DNA from: Acidovorax sp. sif1233
GTDB lineage: Bacteria > Pseudomonadota > Gammaproteobacteria > Burkholderiales > Burkholderiaceae_C
Assembly (NCBI RefSeq): GCF_019218755.1
Contig: NZ_JAHUWZ010000001.1
Location: 558,001 to 622,000, forward strand
Direction of reading: 5' to 3'
DNA: 64,000 nt
The position numbers and the translations under genes are program-made. The notes under the pieces were generated by a model. It ran no database searches. It was given only the letters and a program-made list of their open reading frames with translations, and was not told the origin of the DNA. This document shows, piece after piece, positions 1 to 8,663 of the stretch (the first letter of the stretch is position 1; every line of letters begins with the position of its first letter).

Positions 1-390
1 GGCGCCTTCATCGCCAGCTACACCGTGGTGGATGGCTATGCGGTCAAGATCCTGCTGATGTCCCCCATCCTGGTGGACTACATGGGCAACTTCGTGCGCG
101 TGGGCTTGCTCGCGCCCGTGGTGCTGCGCGACCTGCCCACGGCCCGTGCGCTGTGGCTGGCGCAGTGGCGCTTCGCGCTGCTGGTGGCGGCGGTGAGCCC
201 CGTGGCCTACGTGCTGGTGCTGTACGCGATGCGCGAGGCGCCCATGTCCCACGTGGCGCCCGCGCGCGAGGTGTCCATGCTGTTCGCGGCGCTCATCGGC
301 GGCCACCTGCTGGGCGAGGGCGACCGTGTGGCGCGCATTTTTGGCGCGCTGTGCATTGCCGCGGGTGTCACCGCCCTGGCGCTGGGGTAG
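1..390 (+). CDS. EamA/DMT-type transporter, C-terminal part (5' end outside window)
   Basis: The reading frame is open from base 1 and ends at TAG 388-390, so the gene starts upstream of the window. The translation is hydrophobic, with about four membrane spans. It contains the SxPVAYVLVLYAMREAPMSHVAPAREVSMLF stretch in which a helix is followed by a conserved Pro/Arg region typical of the last half of EamA (DMT superfamily) transporters, and it ends in a helix rich in Ala, Gly and Leu. Proteins of this family are ten-helix inner-membrane exporters or importers of small metabolites; the substrate cannot be told. A DUF429 gene starts 6 bases downstream and is probably co-transcribed. Confidence 0.75.
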   Translation, partial: GAFIASYTVVDGYAVKILLMSPILVDYMGNFVRVGLLAPVVLRDLPTARALWLAQWRFALLVAAVSPVAYVLVLYAMREAPMSHVAPAREVSMLFAALIGGHLLGEGDRVARIFGALCIAAGVTALALG

Positions 391-396
391 GCCGTC

Positions 397-1284
397 ATGG
401 CGGAGCCCATCCGTCCCCTGCTGCTGGGCTGCGATTTCTCCAGCAGCCCCACGCGGCGCAAGCCCGTCGTGCTGGCGCTGGGCCAGCGCCAGGGCGCGCG
501 GGTGCAGCTCGCCGCGCTGGAGCGCTTTGACACGCTGGCCGCGCTGGGCGAGTGGCTCGCCCGGCCGGGCGATTGGGTGGGCGGCTTCGACCTGCCCTTC
601 GGCCTGCCGCGCGAGCTGGTGCGGGCGCTGGGCTGGCCGGTGCAGTGGCGCGCCTGCATGCAGCACTACCGCGGCCTCAGCCGCGCGCAGATCCGCGACC
701 AGTTCGCCGCGTTCTGCGACGCACGCCCCGTGGGCGGCAAGTTCGCGCACCGCGCCACCGACGGGCCCGCGGGCTCCAGCCCGTCGATGAAATGGGTGAA
801 CCCGCCCGTGGCCTACATGCTGCACGCGGGCCTGCCGCTGCTGCTGGACGCCGGTGTCCACCTGCCGGGCCTGCACGGCGGAGACCCGCGCCGCGTGGCG
901 CTGGAAGCCTACCCGGGGCTGCTGGCGCGCGAAGTGCTGCAGCGGCGCAGCTACAAGAGCGACGACCGCGCCAAGCACACGCCCGACCGGCTCATTGCCC
1001 GCAAGGACCTCGTGAATGCGCTGGAGATGGGCCAGACCCGGCTGGGCCTGCGCCTGAAGCTCAGCCACGCGCAGCGCGATGTGCTGGTGGACGACGCGAG
1101 CGGCGACAGCCTGGACGCCGTGCTGTGCCTGCTGCAGGCCGCCTGGGCCCAGCAGCGCCATGCAGAGGGCGACGCGCTCTACGGCCTGCCGCCCGGGCTG
1201 GACCCGCTCGAAGGCTGGATCGTGACCGCCGATGCCGCCGATATTGCCGCTTTTCCGGGCATCGGTCCGGCGCACGGTGCGTAG
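397..1284 (+). CDS. DUF429 domain protein
   Basis: This is a 295-residue soluble protein. The N-terminus LLGCDFSSSPTRRKPVVLAL and the segment GGFDLPFGLPRELV match the DUF429 family (predicted RNase H-like fold), where the early Asp and the second Asp in DxPFG form part of the presumed active site. EAYPGLLAR and the C-terminal DDASGDSLDAVLCLLQAAW, with its Asp-rich DSxDAxxC motif, are also typical. The biochemical role of the family is not established. The gene lies 6 bases after the transporter gene, so the two probably share a transcript. Confidence 0.75.
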   Translation: MAEPIRPLLLGCDFSSSPTRRKPVVLALGQRQGARVQLAALERFDTLAALGEWLARPGDWVGGFDLPFGLPRELVRALGWPVQWRACMQHYRGLSRAQIRDQFAAFCDARPVGGKFAHRATDGPAGSSPSMKWVNPPVAYMLHAGLPLLLDAGVHLPGLHGGDPRRVALEAYPGLLAREVLQRRSYKSDDRAKHTPDRLIARKDLVNALEMGQTRLGLRLKLSHAQRDVLVDDASGDSLDAVLCLLQAAWAQQRHAEGDALYGLPPGLDPLEGWIVTADAADIAAFPGIGPAHGA

Positions 1285-1322
1285 CATGGGCGGAACCCAC
1301 GCCTGATATCTTCACCACCCCC

Positions 1323-1547
1323 ATGCCGGTTGTCGCCCGCTCCCTGCTTGCCCTCGCCCTGCTGGCACTGCTGATGCCGCCCGCACAGGCCGCCCCCGCG
1401 CCCTGGTACTACTGGCGCAGCATGGTGGATGGCGCACGCGTCTGCGCGCAAGCCTCGCCGGGCCATGGCTGGCAGCGCGACAGCGCCGCCTACGAAGGCC
1501 CTGGCTGCCAGCCGCGCCGCAAAGTGCTCATCGTGCCCATGCGGTGA
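1323..1547 (+). CDS. small secreted protein, function unknown
   Basis: A 74-residue protein starts at ATG 1323. It opens with a classical signal peptide (MPVVARSLLALALLALLMPP, cleavage probably after AQA), leaving a mature part of about 50 residues. The mature part has two cysteines that could form a disulfide (VCAQ and GPGCQP) and several Tyr/Trp residues. I do not recognise a family. It has the same orientation as the DUF429 gene, 38 bases downstream. Confidence 0.6.
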   Translation: MPVVARSLLALALLALLMPPAQAAPAPWYYWRSMVDGARVCAQASPGHGWQRDSAAYEGPGCQPRRKVLIVPMR

Positions 1548-1582
1548 CGTGCCGCACGGTGGGTGGTGGACAGGCTGCTGTT

Positions 1583-1632
1583 ATAAAAAACATAGCTATC
1601 AGCGCTTGTTGCATAAGCGCTAGCAGTCAAAA
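1583..1632. repeat. family A dispersed palindromic repeat
   Basis: AGCGCTT (1601-1607) and AAGCGCT (1615-1621) form a stem with a 7-base loop, flanked by ATAGCTATC and CAGTCAAAA. The same layout recurs near 5950, 12051, 34815, 54247 and 60497. This is an AT-rich intergenic element that I recognise from Comamonadaceae genomes. It may add a hairpin to the leader of the downstream phosphatase gene. Confidence 0.6.
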
Positions 1633-1671
1633 GTGCTTGCAATCATGTGCATGCATTCGATAATGGCATGC

Positions 1672-2343
1672 ATGACTGAATTGATTCTGATCCGCCACGG
1701 CGAGACCGACTGGAACCGCGAACTGCGCTTCCAGGGCCACGTGGATGTGCCCCTCAACGCCACCGGCCACGAACAGGCCCGCCGCCTCGCCGAACGCCTG
1801 GCCGCGGAACAGATCGTGGTGGACCACCTGGTCTGCAGCGACCTCATCCGCACGCAGCAGACCGCCACGCCCAGCCTGCAGGTGCTGTTCCCGGAACTGC
1901 GCATCGACACCCTCACCGACAGCAGCCTGCGCGAGCAGAGCTTCGGCGTGGTGGACGGCAAGCGCGTGGACGACATCAAGATCGAACACGCCGATGCCTG
2001 GACCCAGTGGCTGCGCTTCGAAGCCGACTACGGCATGCCCGGCGGCGAGACCACGCGCCAGTTCCACACCCGCGTGATGGACGCCGTGCGCCGCATCGCG
2101 CTGCGGCACACGGGGAAAAAAGTCATGGTGGTCACCCACGGCGGCGTGCTCGACATGATCTGGCGCACCGCCCGCGGCACGGGCCTGGACGGCCCGCGCC
2201 AGAGCGACATCCCCAACGCCGGCCTGAACCGCGTGCGGGTGGATGGCGATGTGGTGGAGGTGCTGGACTGGGCCGATGTGCGGCACCTGGCGGATCTGCC
2301 GGCGCAGCCGGTGTATGACCAGACGAAGCTGCTGGTGAGATAG
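1672..2343 (+). CDS. histidine phosphatase (phosphoglycerate mutase-like)
   Basis: The N-terminus MTELILIRHGETDWN holds the RHG catalytic motif, in which the His is phosphorylated. The second catalytic His lies in VVTHGGVLDMIW, and HVDVPLNATGHEQAR, LVCSDLIRTQQTA and the acidic LREQSFGVVDGK loop are also typical. The protein is 223 residues, the usual length for a cofactor-independent GpmB/CobC-like phosphatase. ATG 1672 is chosen because the motif starts at once. Two in-frame upstream ATG codons (1633, 1663) would add residues the family lacks. No cobalamin or other pathway genes lie beside it, so the substrate is open. Confidence 0.85.
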   Translation: MTELILIRHGETDWNRELRFQGHVDVPLNATGHEQARRLAERLAAEQIVVDHLVCSDLIRTQQTATPSLQVLFPELRIDTLTDSSLREQSFGVVDGKRVDDIKIEHADAWTQWLRFEADYGMPGGETTRQFHTRVMDAVRRIALRHTGKKVMVVTHGGVLDMIWRTARGTGLDGPRQSDIPNAGLNRVRVDGDVVEVLDWADVRHLADLPAQPVYDQTKLLVR

Positions 2344-2405
2344 CCTGGCGGCAGGCACAGGGGAGGGCGGGCCGCGCCCGCGCCTGCTTCTATCGCCGGG
2401 CTCCG

Positions 2406-3761
2406 CTATCCCTGGTGTGGCAGCAGCAGCCCCAGGGCGCCATTGACCACCCCCACCTGCCGCGCGAGCCGCACCGACTCCGGCTGCGCATTGGCCATCG
2501 GCTGCAGCAGGTTCTGCACCGCCGCCCACTGCCCGTTGCGCTGCAGCGCATCCAGCCAGATCTGGTGGAACAAATCCCGCTGCGCGTGGCTGCCGCCGAT
2601 CTCCAGCAGCCGTGGCAATGCCAGGCCCAGCTGCTCCGCCGCCGTGGCCCAGTCGCCTTGCGCATGCGCCAGCAGGCCGCGCGCGGCGGGCTCGCACACC
2701 TGCTTCCACACGGTGCGTTCATGTGCCTCGGTGCGCGTGGCGGCGTGGGCCTCGATGTTGCGCAGCAGCGTGCGTGCCGCCTCCGTGCGGCCCGCGCGGG
2801 CCAGGCCGTAGAGATACTGCAGGTCCAGGAACGGCAGTACATGGTCGGACAGGCGCAGTGCCAGGTGGCCGGCCACGTCGGCCCAGCGGTGGCCCACATC
2901 CACGCCCGCCAGTTCCAGCCGCGCCAGCAGCGAGACGGCGTTGATCTGGTCCTGCGTGTATTCCTTGACCACGCCCCACACCTGGCTGTCGTACAGCGCC
3001 AGCACCTCGGCGTGCCGGTCCTGCTCTAGCAGGAAGAGTGCCTGGTGCCACCAGTTGTGCGTGACCATGAAGGAGTTGAGCCCCGTCCAGGTGTCGCTCA
3101 CGCCGGCCATGAAGTCCGCGCCTTCGCCGATGCGCCCCTGTGTCAGCATCACGTGTGCGAGGGCATGGTGGGCCCAGGGTTCCTTGCGGCACAGGCGCAC
3201 CGCATGGCGCGCGGCGGCTTCCGCTTCGGTGAGCCGGTGGCACTGCTCCCAGCCAAAGGCCAGCATGCCGTGCAGGTAGGGCACGTCGGCGGCAGCGGGC
3301 AGGGCATGCAGCGCCAGGCGCAGCATGCCGGGGGAGTCGCCGCGGTTGAACAAGTGGTATTGGCCGAGCTTGAGGGAGGCCAGGTCGCGCGGGAACAGGC
3401 GGGCCTGCTCCTCGTGCAGCGCGATGGCGCGCGGCAGGTCGCCGTGAACCCAGGCGGCGACGGCGGCCACGAAGCGCTGTTCGCGCTCGCTCGCCGCAGG
3501 GGCATGGGCGAGCGCCCGGTCGATGAAGGGGCGTGCGTTGCCCGGCGCCTGCGCCGATTCGGCGAACATGTGCAGTGCCGCGCAGCAGGCCTGCACGATG
3601 GCGCTGGGGTCGCCGGCGGCCTGCAGCACGTTCACCGCGCGGGCCTCGCAGGCGATGAAGCCTTCCACGAAGTCATTCAACGCCGCCGCGCTGCCCGGCT
3701 CGCGCAGGGTGGCGGTGTTGCCCAGGCTGTCGGTCAGTGCGTGCGCGGCGGTGGATGGCAT
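2406..3761 (-). CDS. TTC38-like tetratricopeptide-repeat protein
   Basis: This is a 451-residue soluble protein made of helical repeats. It shows PWAHHALAHVMLTQGRIGEG and FMVTHNWWHQALFLLEQ, signatures of the family around human tetratricopeptide repeat protein 38. LGQYHLFNRGDSPGMLRLA and LLAHAQGDWATAAEQLGLAL are further TPR-like helices. No signal peptide is visible. These proteins have no assigned reaction, and the repeats suggest protein binding. The gene is transcribed leftward, 25 bases after the small membrane protein gene. Confidence 0.7.
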   Translation of the reverse strand: MPSTAAHALTDSLGNTATLREPGSAAALNDFVEGFIACEARAVNVLQAAGDPSAIVQACCAALHMFAESAQAPGNARPFIDRALAHAPAASEREQRFVAAVAAWVHGDLPRAIALHEEQARLFPRDLASLKLGQYHLFNRGDSPGMLRLALHALPAAADVPYLHGMLAFGWEQCHRLTEAEAAARHAVRLCRKEPWAHHALAHVMLTQGRIGEGADFMAGVSDTWTGLNSFMVTHNWWHQALFLLEQDRHAEVLALYDSQVWGVVKEYTQDQINAVSLLARLELAGVDVGHRWADVAGHLALRLSDHVLPFLDLQYLYGLARAGRTEAARTLLRNIEAHAATRTEAHERTVWKQVCEPAARGLLAHAQGDWATAAEQLGLALPRLLEIGGSHAQRDLFHQIWLDALQRNGQWAAVQNLLQPMANAQPESVRLARQVGVVNGALGLLLPHQG

Positions 3762-3785
3762 GGGGGCATTGTTGGGCGGCAGGGC

Positions 3786-4394
3786 TCAGCCGCCCTTGAT
3801 CAGCGTCAGATAGGCCTTGCGTGTCTCGGCCGATACGGAGGCCACCAGCTGCTCATGCGGCGTCTGGTGGCGCGCCAGCATGCGGGCCGTGGCAACGGTC
3901 TTGGACTTGCAGAACCAGTGGCAGGTGTGCTGCATCAGGAACAGCTCCGCCGTCATCATGTAGGCCCGGTCCTTGGGCGACAGGTGGCTGGTGTTCTGCA
4001 CCACATGGGTGATGCCGCGTGCATGGATCGCCAGGGCCCGCCGCATGTCGAAGGTGAACGCCGGCAGGATCTTCTCGGCGAAGGGGATGGCCATCGCGAG
4101 GCGGCTGACCCGCGCGTCGGCGTCGCTCACCTTGGCGAAGTCCGCGGCGAAGCGGCTGAACTGCTCGCTCAGCTGCTGTTCGGTGGTGCTCAGCAGGCTC
4201 CAGATCTGGCTGCGGCGCTCGTCGGTGCTTTCACCCAGGGCCCGCAGGTAGCCGTCTGTGAGCGCTTCCATCAGCTTTTCGATCTGGTAGTGGGCCAGAT
4301 GGTTGCCCAGCAGCACGATGCGCTTGCGCTGCTCCTTGGCGTTGAGCATGAAGGTGCCGGTGGCGATGAGGATCGCCAGGATGAGGATGTCCAT
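3786..4394 (-). CDS. hypothetical protein with an N-terminal membrane anchor
   Basis: This is a 202-residue protein. Residues 1-17 (MDILILAILIATGTFML) form a membrane anchor, and the rest is largely helical and charged (EQRKRIVLLGNHLAHYQIEKLMEAL, RRSQIWSLLSTTEQQLSEQF), probably coiled coil. There is one Cys pair (THCHWFC-like segment: CHWFC). The start at ATG 4394 is chosen because it places the hydrophobic segment at the N-terminus; the open frame reaches back to 4508. I know no family for it. It lies upstream of the TPR gene in the same direction. Confidence 0.6.
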   Translation of the reverse strand: MDILILAILIATGTFMLNAKEQRKRIVLLGNHLAHYQIEKLMEALTDGYLRALGESTDERRSQIWSLLSTTEQQLSEQFSRFAADFAKVSDADARVSRLAMAIPFAEKILPAFTFDMRRALAIHARGITHVVQNTSHLSPKDRAYMMTAELFLMQHTCHWFCKSKTVATARMLARHQTPHEQLVASVSAETRKAYLTLIKGG

Positions 4395-4526
4395 GCGGTG
4401 ATTCGTTGAAGTGGTGCGTGTCGTGGTGGCCCGGGGCGCAGGCCAGCCCGGAGGGGGCGCCGCACGCGGGGCGTGCGTGTTGCCAACCCCTAGGTTACCA
4501 ACATCCACCCCGCCGGGCCCTCGGGG

Positions 4527-5930
4527 TTAAGCCGCAGGCGGCAGCGGCCAGGCCTTTTGCGGCTCGCGGATCAGCTCGAACGCATGGGCCACCTGCAGCA
4601 CGCCCAGGTCGTCGAAGCGCGCGCCGGCGATCTGCAGGCCGATGGGCAGGCCGCTGGCGGTGTAGCCGCAGTTGACCGAGGCCGCCGGCTGTTCGGACAT
4701 GTTGAACGGCACGGTGAAGCCGATGTGCTCGAGCGGGCGCAGCGGGTCGTTGGTGGGCGAGGGCAGTTCGGCCTGGAAGGCGGCCATCGGCGCCACGGGC
4801 GAGATCACGTAGTCGAACGCGCTGCAGGCCTTGACCGTATTCACGCGCGTGAGGTGGAACTGGTGGCTGGCGTTGAAGACCTCGGTGCCGCTCATGCTGG
4901 CGGCGCTGTCGGCCCAGGTGCGGATATAGGGCAGCACCTTGTCGCGCTGCTGCGCGGGCAGGGCCTTCAGGTCGATGTGGGAGCGCATGCGCCAGAAGTG
5001 GTCCATGCCGTCGAGCATGGCCTGGGTCATGAAGGGCAGCATGGGCACGATGGTGGCGCCAGCGGCCTCCATCAGGCGGGCTGCGCGTTCCACGGCGGCC
5101 TTCACTTCGGGTTCCACCGGCAGGCCGCAGCCCGCGTCCAGCAGCAGGCCGATGCGCAGGCCGCGCAGGCGCTCCACGCCCTTGTTGAACTGGCTCCAGG
5201 AGATGTCCTGCGCTGGCAGGCTCATGCTGTCGCGCGCGTCCGGCTGGCTGAGTACCTGCATCATCAGCGCGGCGTCGGCCACCGTGCGGGTCATGGGGCC
5301 GGCGGCACGGCCGGTGTAGGGCGGGTCGATGGGGATGCGGCCCAGGCTGGGTTTCAGGCTGAAGATGCCGCACCAGCTGGCGGGCAGGCGCAGCGAGCCG
5401 CCGATGTCGGTGCCGATGTGCAGCGGGCCGTAGCCTGCGGCAGCGGCGGCGCCACCACCGGCGCTGGAGCCGCCGGGGCCTTTGCGGGTGTCCCACGGGT
5501 TGCGCGAGAGCGGGTGGAAGGTGGACAGGCCCGAGGACAACATGCCGTAGTCGGGCATGGTGGTCTTGGCCACGATGACGGCACCGGCCTCGCGCATGCG
5601 GGCGGCGGGCGGCGCATCGGCAGCGGCAGGCACCAGCTCCACGGCTGCAGTGCCCAGAGGTGTCGGGTCGCCTTGCGTGGCGATGTTTTCCTTGATGGTG
5701 CTGGGCACGCCGTCCAGCGCGCCCATGGGCTCGCCCCGCAGCCAGCGCGCTTCGGACGCACGGGCTTGCGCCAGGGCTGCTTCGGGACGCAGCAGGTAGG
5801 TGGCGCGGATGTGTGGTTCCCAGCGCTCGATGTGGGCCAGCACGGCCTGCGTGACCTCGACGGGCGACAGCGTGCGCTGGCGGTAGGCGACCAGGAGGTC
5901 GTGGGCGGGCAGGTCGTGCAAGGCAGTCAT
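4527..5930 (-). CDS. amidase-signature hydrolase
   Basis: This 467-residue enzyme hydrolyses an amide bond. It shows the Ser-cisSer-Lys triad of the amidase-signature family: Lys80 in STIKEN, cis-Ser 155/156 in GPGGSSAGGGAAAAA, and nucleophile Ser179 in GTDIGGSLRLPA. The length is normal. It is the last gene of the leftward ABC transporter operon (263 bases after the binding-protein gene, with two repeats in between). The imported solute may therefore be an amide or peptide that this enzyme cleaves; that link is inference from position. Confidence 0.87.
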   Translation of the reverse strand: MTALHDLPAHDLLVAYRQRTLSPVEVTQAVLAHIERWEPHIRATYLLRPEAALAQARASEARWLRGEPMGALDGVPSTIKENIATQGDPTPLGTAAVELVPAAADAPPAARMREAGAVIVAKTTMPDYGMLSSGLSTFHPLSRNPWDTRKGPGGSSAGGGAAAAAGYGPLHIGTDIGGSLRLPASWCGIFSLKPSLGRIPIDPPYTGRAAGPMTRTVADAALMMQVLSQPDARDSMSLPAQDISWSQFNKGVERLRGLRIGLLLDAGCGLPVEPEVKAAVERAARLMEAAGATIVPMLPFMTQAMLDGMDHFWRMRSHIDLKALPAQQRDKVLPYIRTWADSAASMSGTEVFNASHQFHLTRVNTVKACSAFDYVISPVAPMAAFQAELPSPTNDPLRPLEHIGFTVPFNMSEQPAASVNCGYTASGLPIGLQIAGARFDDLGVLQVAHAFELIREPQKAWPLPPAA

Positions 5931-5949
5931 GTCGGGAGTTTTACAAGTA

Positions 5950-6000
5950 AAAAAGGCTGCTACCGCCTATTGGTAAAGCGCTAAAAGCTATTGTTTTAGG
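5950..6000. repeat. family A dispersed repeat, degenerate copy
   Basis: Read on the minus strand it gives ATAGCTTTTAGCGCTTTACC followed by an A/G-rich part and GGTAGCAGCC, matching the family A layout with a damaged second arm. It lies between the binding-protein gene and the amidase gene. Confidence 0.45.
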
Positions 6001-6087
6001 AGCAATCTGCTCCCGCAGGTTTTAGTGATCCATGGCGCCGCGCGCTACCCGCAGCCCCTGAAACTGGCGCGGCCCAAGCGCGGGCAG

Positions 6088-6185
6088 CCGAGCAAGGGCC
6101 GCCCCGCAGCGAGGGCTGCGTCCCCCTGCCCACATCGCGCAGCGATGTGAGAGCGGGGGGAAGGCCCGCAGGGCCTCAGGGGGGT
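6088..6185. repeat. family B GC-rich dispersed repeat
   Basis: Read on the minus strand it begins CCCCCTGAGGCCCTGCGGG, continues through a CTTCCCCCC...GGGGGA stem that encloses a second stem (CACATCGC/GCGATGTG, 6132-6149), and ends near GGCCCTTGC. A shorter relative lies at 35480-35576. Such elements sit between genes throughout Comamonadaceae. Here it may work as a hairpin between two operon genes. Confidence 0.55.
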
Positions 6186-6193
6186 GTCCCATC

Positions 6194-7684
6194 TCAGGAC
6201 CAGGACAGCGATGAGATGTCGTTCACGAACACGGGCATGTCTTTCCACAGGCCCTTGAGGTTCTTGTTGGCCACCGTGATCCACTGGTTGGAGTACAGGA
6301 ACGCGTGCACTGCATCGTTGGCCAGCAGGCGTTGTGCGTCACCCAGCAGGCGGGCACGGTCGGCGGGGCGGGCAGCGTTCTTGATCTGGTTGAACAGCTC
6401 GTTGAACTTGGGCGAGTTGTAGGCCCAGTAGTAGTCGGGCTTGGCGAAGTTGCCCAGATCGAACGGCTCCACGTGGCTGATGATGGTCAGGTCGTAGTTC
6501 TTGCTGCCATAGGTGCCGCTGAGCCACTGCGCCCATTCCACGTTCTGGATCTTGGCGATGATGCCGACCTTGGCCAGTTGCGCTGCGACCACCTCGCCGC
6601 CCTGGCGGGCGTAGGGAGTGGGCGGCAACGTCAGGGTCAGTTCCAGCGGTGTCTTGACACCAGCTTCGGCCAGCAGCTTCTTGGCTTTCTCGGGGTCGTA
6701 GGGGTTCACGCCCGTGGTGTCCACATAGCCGAATGCGCCGGGCACGTAGTGGCTGCCGATGGGCGCGCCGTAGCCATCGCCCGCGCCTTCGATCACGGCC
6801 TTGCGGTCCACGGCGGCGGCGATGGCGCGGCGCACGCGCACGTCGTCCAGCGGCTTCTTGCCGTTGTTGATCGCCAGGATGGTCTTGGCGCGCGAGCCGC
6901 TGACCACCACCTGGAACTTGGGGTTGCCCTTGAACTGCGGCACGCTGCGGGGCGTGACGCGGGGGAACGCATCCACGTCGCCAGCCAGCAGGGCGGCCAC
7001 CTGGGCGGCGGGGTCGGAGATGAAGCGGAACGTGGCGCGCTTGATCTTGAGCGCCTTGGCATCGCGGAAACCGTCCCACGCCGTCAGCACCACCGAGGAG
7101 CCCTTGTTCCAGGCCTGGAGCTGGTAGGGGCCGGTGCCCACGGGCTTGTTGGCGTTGGTGTCGGCGCTCTTGGGCTCGACAATGATCGACGTGGCCTGGC
7201 CCAGGATGAACAGCAGGTCGGGGTCGATGTCCTTGTTGAGCAGCACGACGGTGTAGTCGTCCACCACCTGGGTGGTCAGGCCCGCAAAGGTGCGCTTGTC
7301 TTTGTTGGTGCTCTTTTCGCCGCCAGCGCGGTCGTAGGAGAACTTCACGGCGGCGGCATTGAAGGGCTCACCATTCTGGAACTTCACGCCCCGGCGCAAC
7401 TTGAAGGTGTAGGTCTTGAGGTCGGGTGAGACCTCCCAGCTCTCGGCCAGCAGCGGCGACACGCTGCCGTCGGCGTTGATCTTGGTGAGCGTCTCGAAGA
7501 TGTTGTACTGCACGATCTCGGCGATGGCCGATGCGGCGCCGGCCGTGGGGTCCAGGCCCGGGGGTTCGAGCGTCATGGCCAGCACCACGGCGTCTTTGCG
7601 GCCCTGCGCCAGGGCGCCGAGCGAGGTGGACAGGGGCACGGCGGCGATGGCGCCAGTGGCTAGGACGGTACGGCGGTTCAGCAT
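6194..7684 (-). CDS. ABC transporter solute-binding protein, family 5 (dipeptide/oligopeptide type)
   Basis: This 496-residue exported protein starts with a twin-Arg-like signal (MLNRRTVLATGAIAAVPL). It continues with family 5 features: LEPPGLDPTAGAASAIAEIV, PLLAESWEVSPDLKTYTFKLRRGVKFQNGEPFNA, and VGTGPYQLQAWNKGSSVVL. It captures the solute in the periplasm for the permease pair encoded upstream. Family 5 proteins bind peptides, nickel, glutathione or other compounds, and the ligand cannot be read here. It follows the ATPase gene by 103 bases, which contain a hairpin. Confidence 0.88.
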   Translation of the reverse strand: MLNRRTVLATGAIAAVPLSTSLGALAQGRKDAVVLAMTLEPPGLDPTAGAASAIAEIVQYNIFETLTKINADGSVSPLLAESWEVSPDLKTYTFKLRRGVKFQNGEPFNAAAVKFSYDRAGGEKSTNKDKRTFAGLTTQVVDDYTVVLLNKDIDPDLLFILGQATSIIVEPKSADTNANKPVGTGPYQLQAWNKGSSVVLTAWDGFRDAKALKIKRATFRFISDPAAQVAALLAGDVDAFPRVTPRSVPQFKGNPKFQVVVSGSRAKTILAINNGKKPLDDVRVRRAIAAAVDRKAVIEGAGDGYGAPIGSHYVPGAFGYVDTTGVNPYDPEKAKKLLAEAGVKTPLELTLTLPPTPYARQGGEVVAAQLAKVGIIAKIQNVEWAQWLSGTYGSKNYDLTIISHVEPFDLGNFAKPDYYWAYNSPKFNELFNQIKNAARPADRARLLGDAQRLLANDAVHAFLYSNQWITVANKNLKGLWKDMPVFVNDISSLSWS

Positions 7685-7719
7685 GTTCGGACTCTCCAGA
7701 CAAAAAAACCAGACGAAAG

Positions 7720-7749
7720 CCCCGGTGTCATTTCAATTTGTTACCGGGG
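7720..7749. other. intercistronic hairpin before the binding-protein gene
   Basis: CCCCGGT (7720-7726) and ACCGGGG (7743-7749) form a 7-bp stem with a 16-base loop, in the 103-base gap between the ATPase and binding-protein genes. Such hairpins often protect or separate the highly expressed binding-protein transcript. This role is inference. Confidence 0.4.
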
Positions 7750-7787
7750 AGCACAAAAGCTTTTTACACCATCGCGTGCGCATTTGG

Positions 7788-8663
7788 TTATGCGGTTTTT
7801 GCGGTGGCCGTGGCAGCGGCCGCCGCGGCGCGGCGTGCGCGCGCCCGGCCGGGCTGCACCTGCGGCACGGCGCCCACCAGCGACTGGGTGTAGGGGTGCT
7901 GCGCGTTGCGGAACAGTTCAGCCGGCGAGCCGCGTTCGACGATGCGGCCCTGGTACAGCACCACGACTTCATCGCACAGATGGTTGACCACCGCCAGGTC
8001 GTGGCTGATGAGCATGTACGTGATGCCGAACTCCTGCTGCAGGTCCTGCATGAGGTTCAGCACCTGGGCCTGCACGGACACGTCGAGCGCGCTCACGGGC
8101 TCGTCGGCGACGATGAGGCGCGGGCGCGTGATGAGCGCGCGCGCGATGGCGATGCGCTGGCGCTGCCCGCCCGAGAATTCATGCGGGTACTTGGAGAGGT
8201 CGTTGGTGCGCAGGCCCACCTGGGCCAGCACCTGGCCGGCCTGCTCGCGCTGGGCGGCGCGGCTGGTTTCACCCTGGGCCTGCAGGGGCTCGGTCACGAT
8301 GCGCTCCACCGTCTGGCGCGGATCGAGCGAGCCGTAGGGGTCCTGGAAGACCATCTGGAAGTCGCGCCGCGCGTGGCGCAGCTGCTCTGCGGGCAACTGG
8401 TGCAGGTTGCGGCCCTGCAGCTCGACGGTGCCGGAGGTCGGCGTGTCCAGCGCCATCACCAGGCGGGCCAGGGTGGATTTGCCCGAGCCCGATTCGCCGA
8501 CGATGCCCAGGCTGCGGCCTGCAGCCACCGAAAAGCTCACGCCGTTGAGTGCATGCACCTTGCCCGGGGGCTGGAACAGATGTTCCCGCGGCAGCGTGTA
8601 TTCACGCACCAGGTCTTTCACCTGCAGCAGGGGGGCGTTGGAAAGGGACGCCAGGGGGGTCAT
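7788..8663 (-). CDS. ABC transporter ATP-binding protein, OppF/DppF type
   Basis: This 291-residue ATPase has Walker A GIVGESGSGKSTLARLV, signature LSKYPHEFSGGQRQR, Walker B RLIVADEPVSALD and switch His ISHDL. The C-terminus (YTQSLVGAVPQ) and residues GNAQHPYTQSL-like are of the oligopeptide type. The start at ATG 8663 overlaps the stop of the preceding ATPase gene by 4 bases (ATGA), which indicates translational coupling. Together with the other ATPase it powers the permease dimer. The C-terminus ends in an unusual Ala/Arg-rich tail. Confidence 0.9.
   Translation of the reverse strand: MTPLASLSNAPLLQVKDLVREYTLPREHLFQPPGKVHALNGVSFSVAAGRSLGIVGESGSGKSTLARLVMALDTPTSGTVELQGRNLHQLPAEQLRHARRDFQMVFQDPYGSLDPRQTVERIVTEPLQAQGETSRAAQREQAGQVLAQVGLRTNDLSKYPHEFSGGQRQRIAIARALITRPRLIVADEPVSALDVSVQAQVLNLMQDLQQEFGITYMLISHDLAVVNHLCDEVVVLYQGRIVERGSPAELFRNAQHPYTQSLVGAVPQVQPGRARARRAAAAAATATAKTA

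Noticed and set aside
4557-5984. Plus-strand frame of 475 codons
   Set aside because: Opposite the amidase gene, whose active-site motifs are intact; the translation is low complexity with no known domain.
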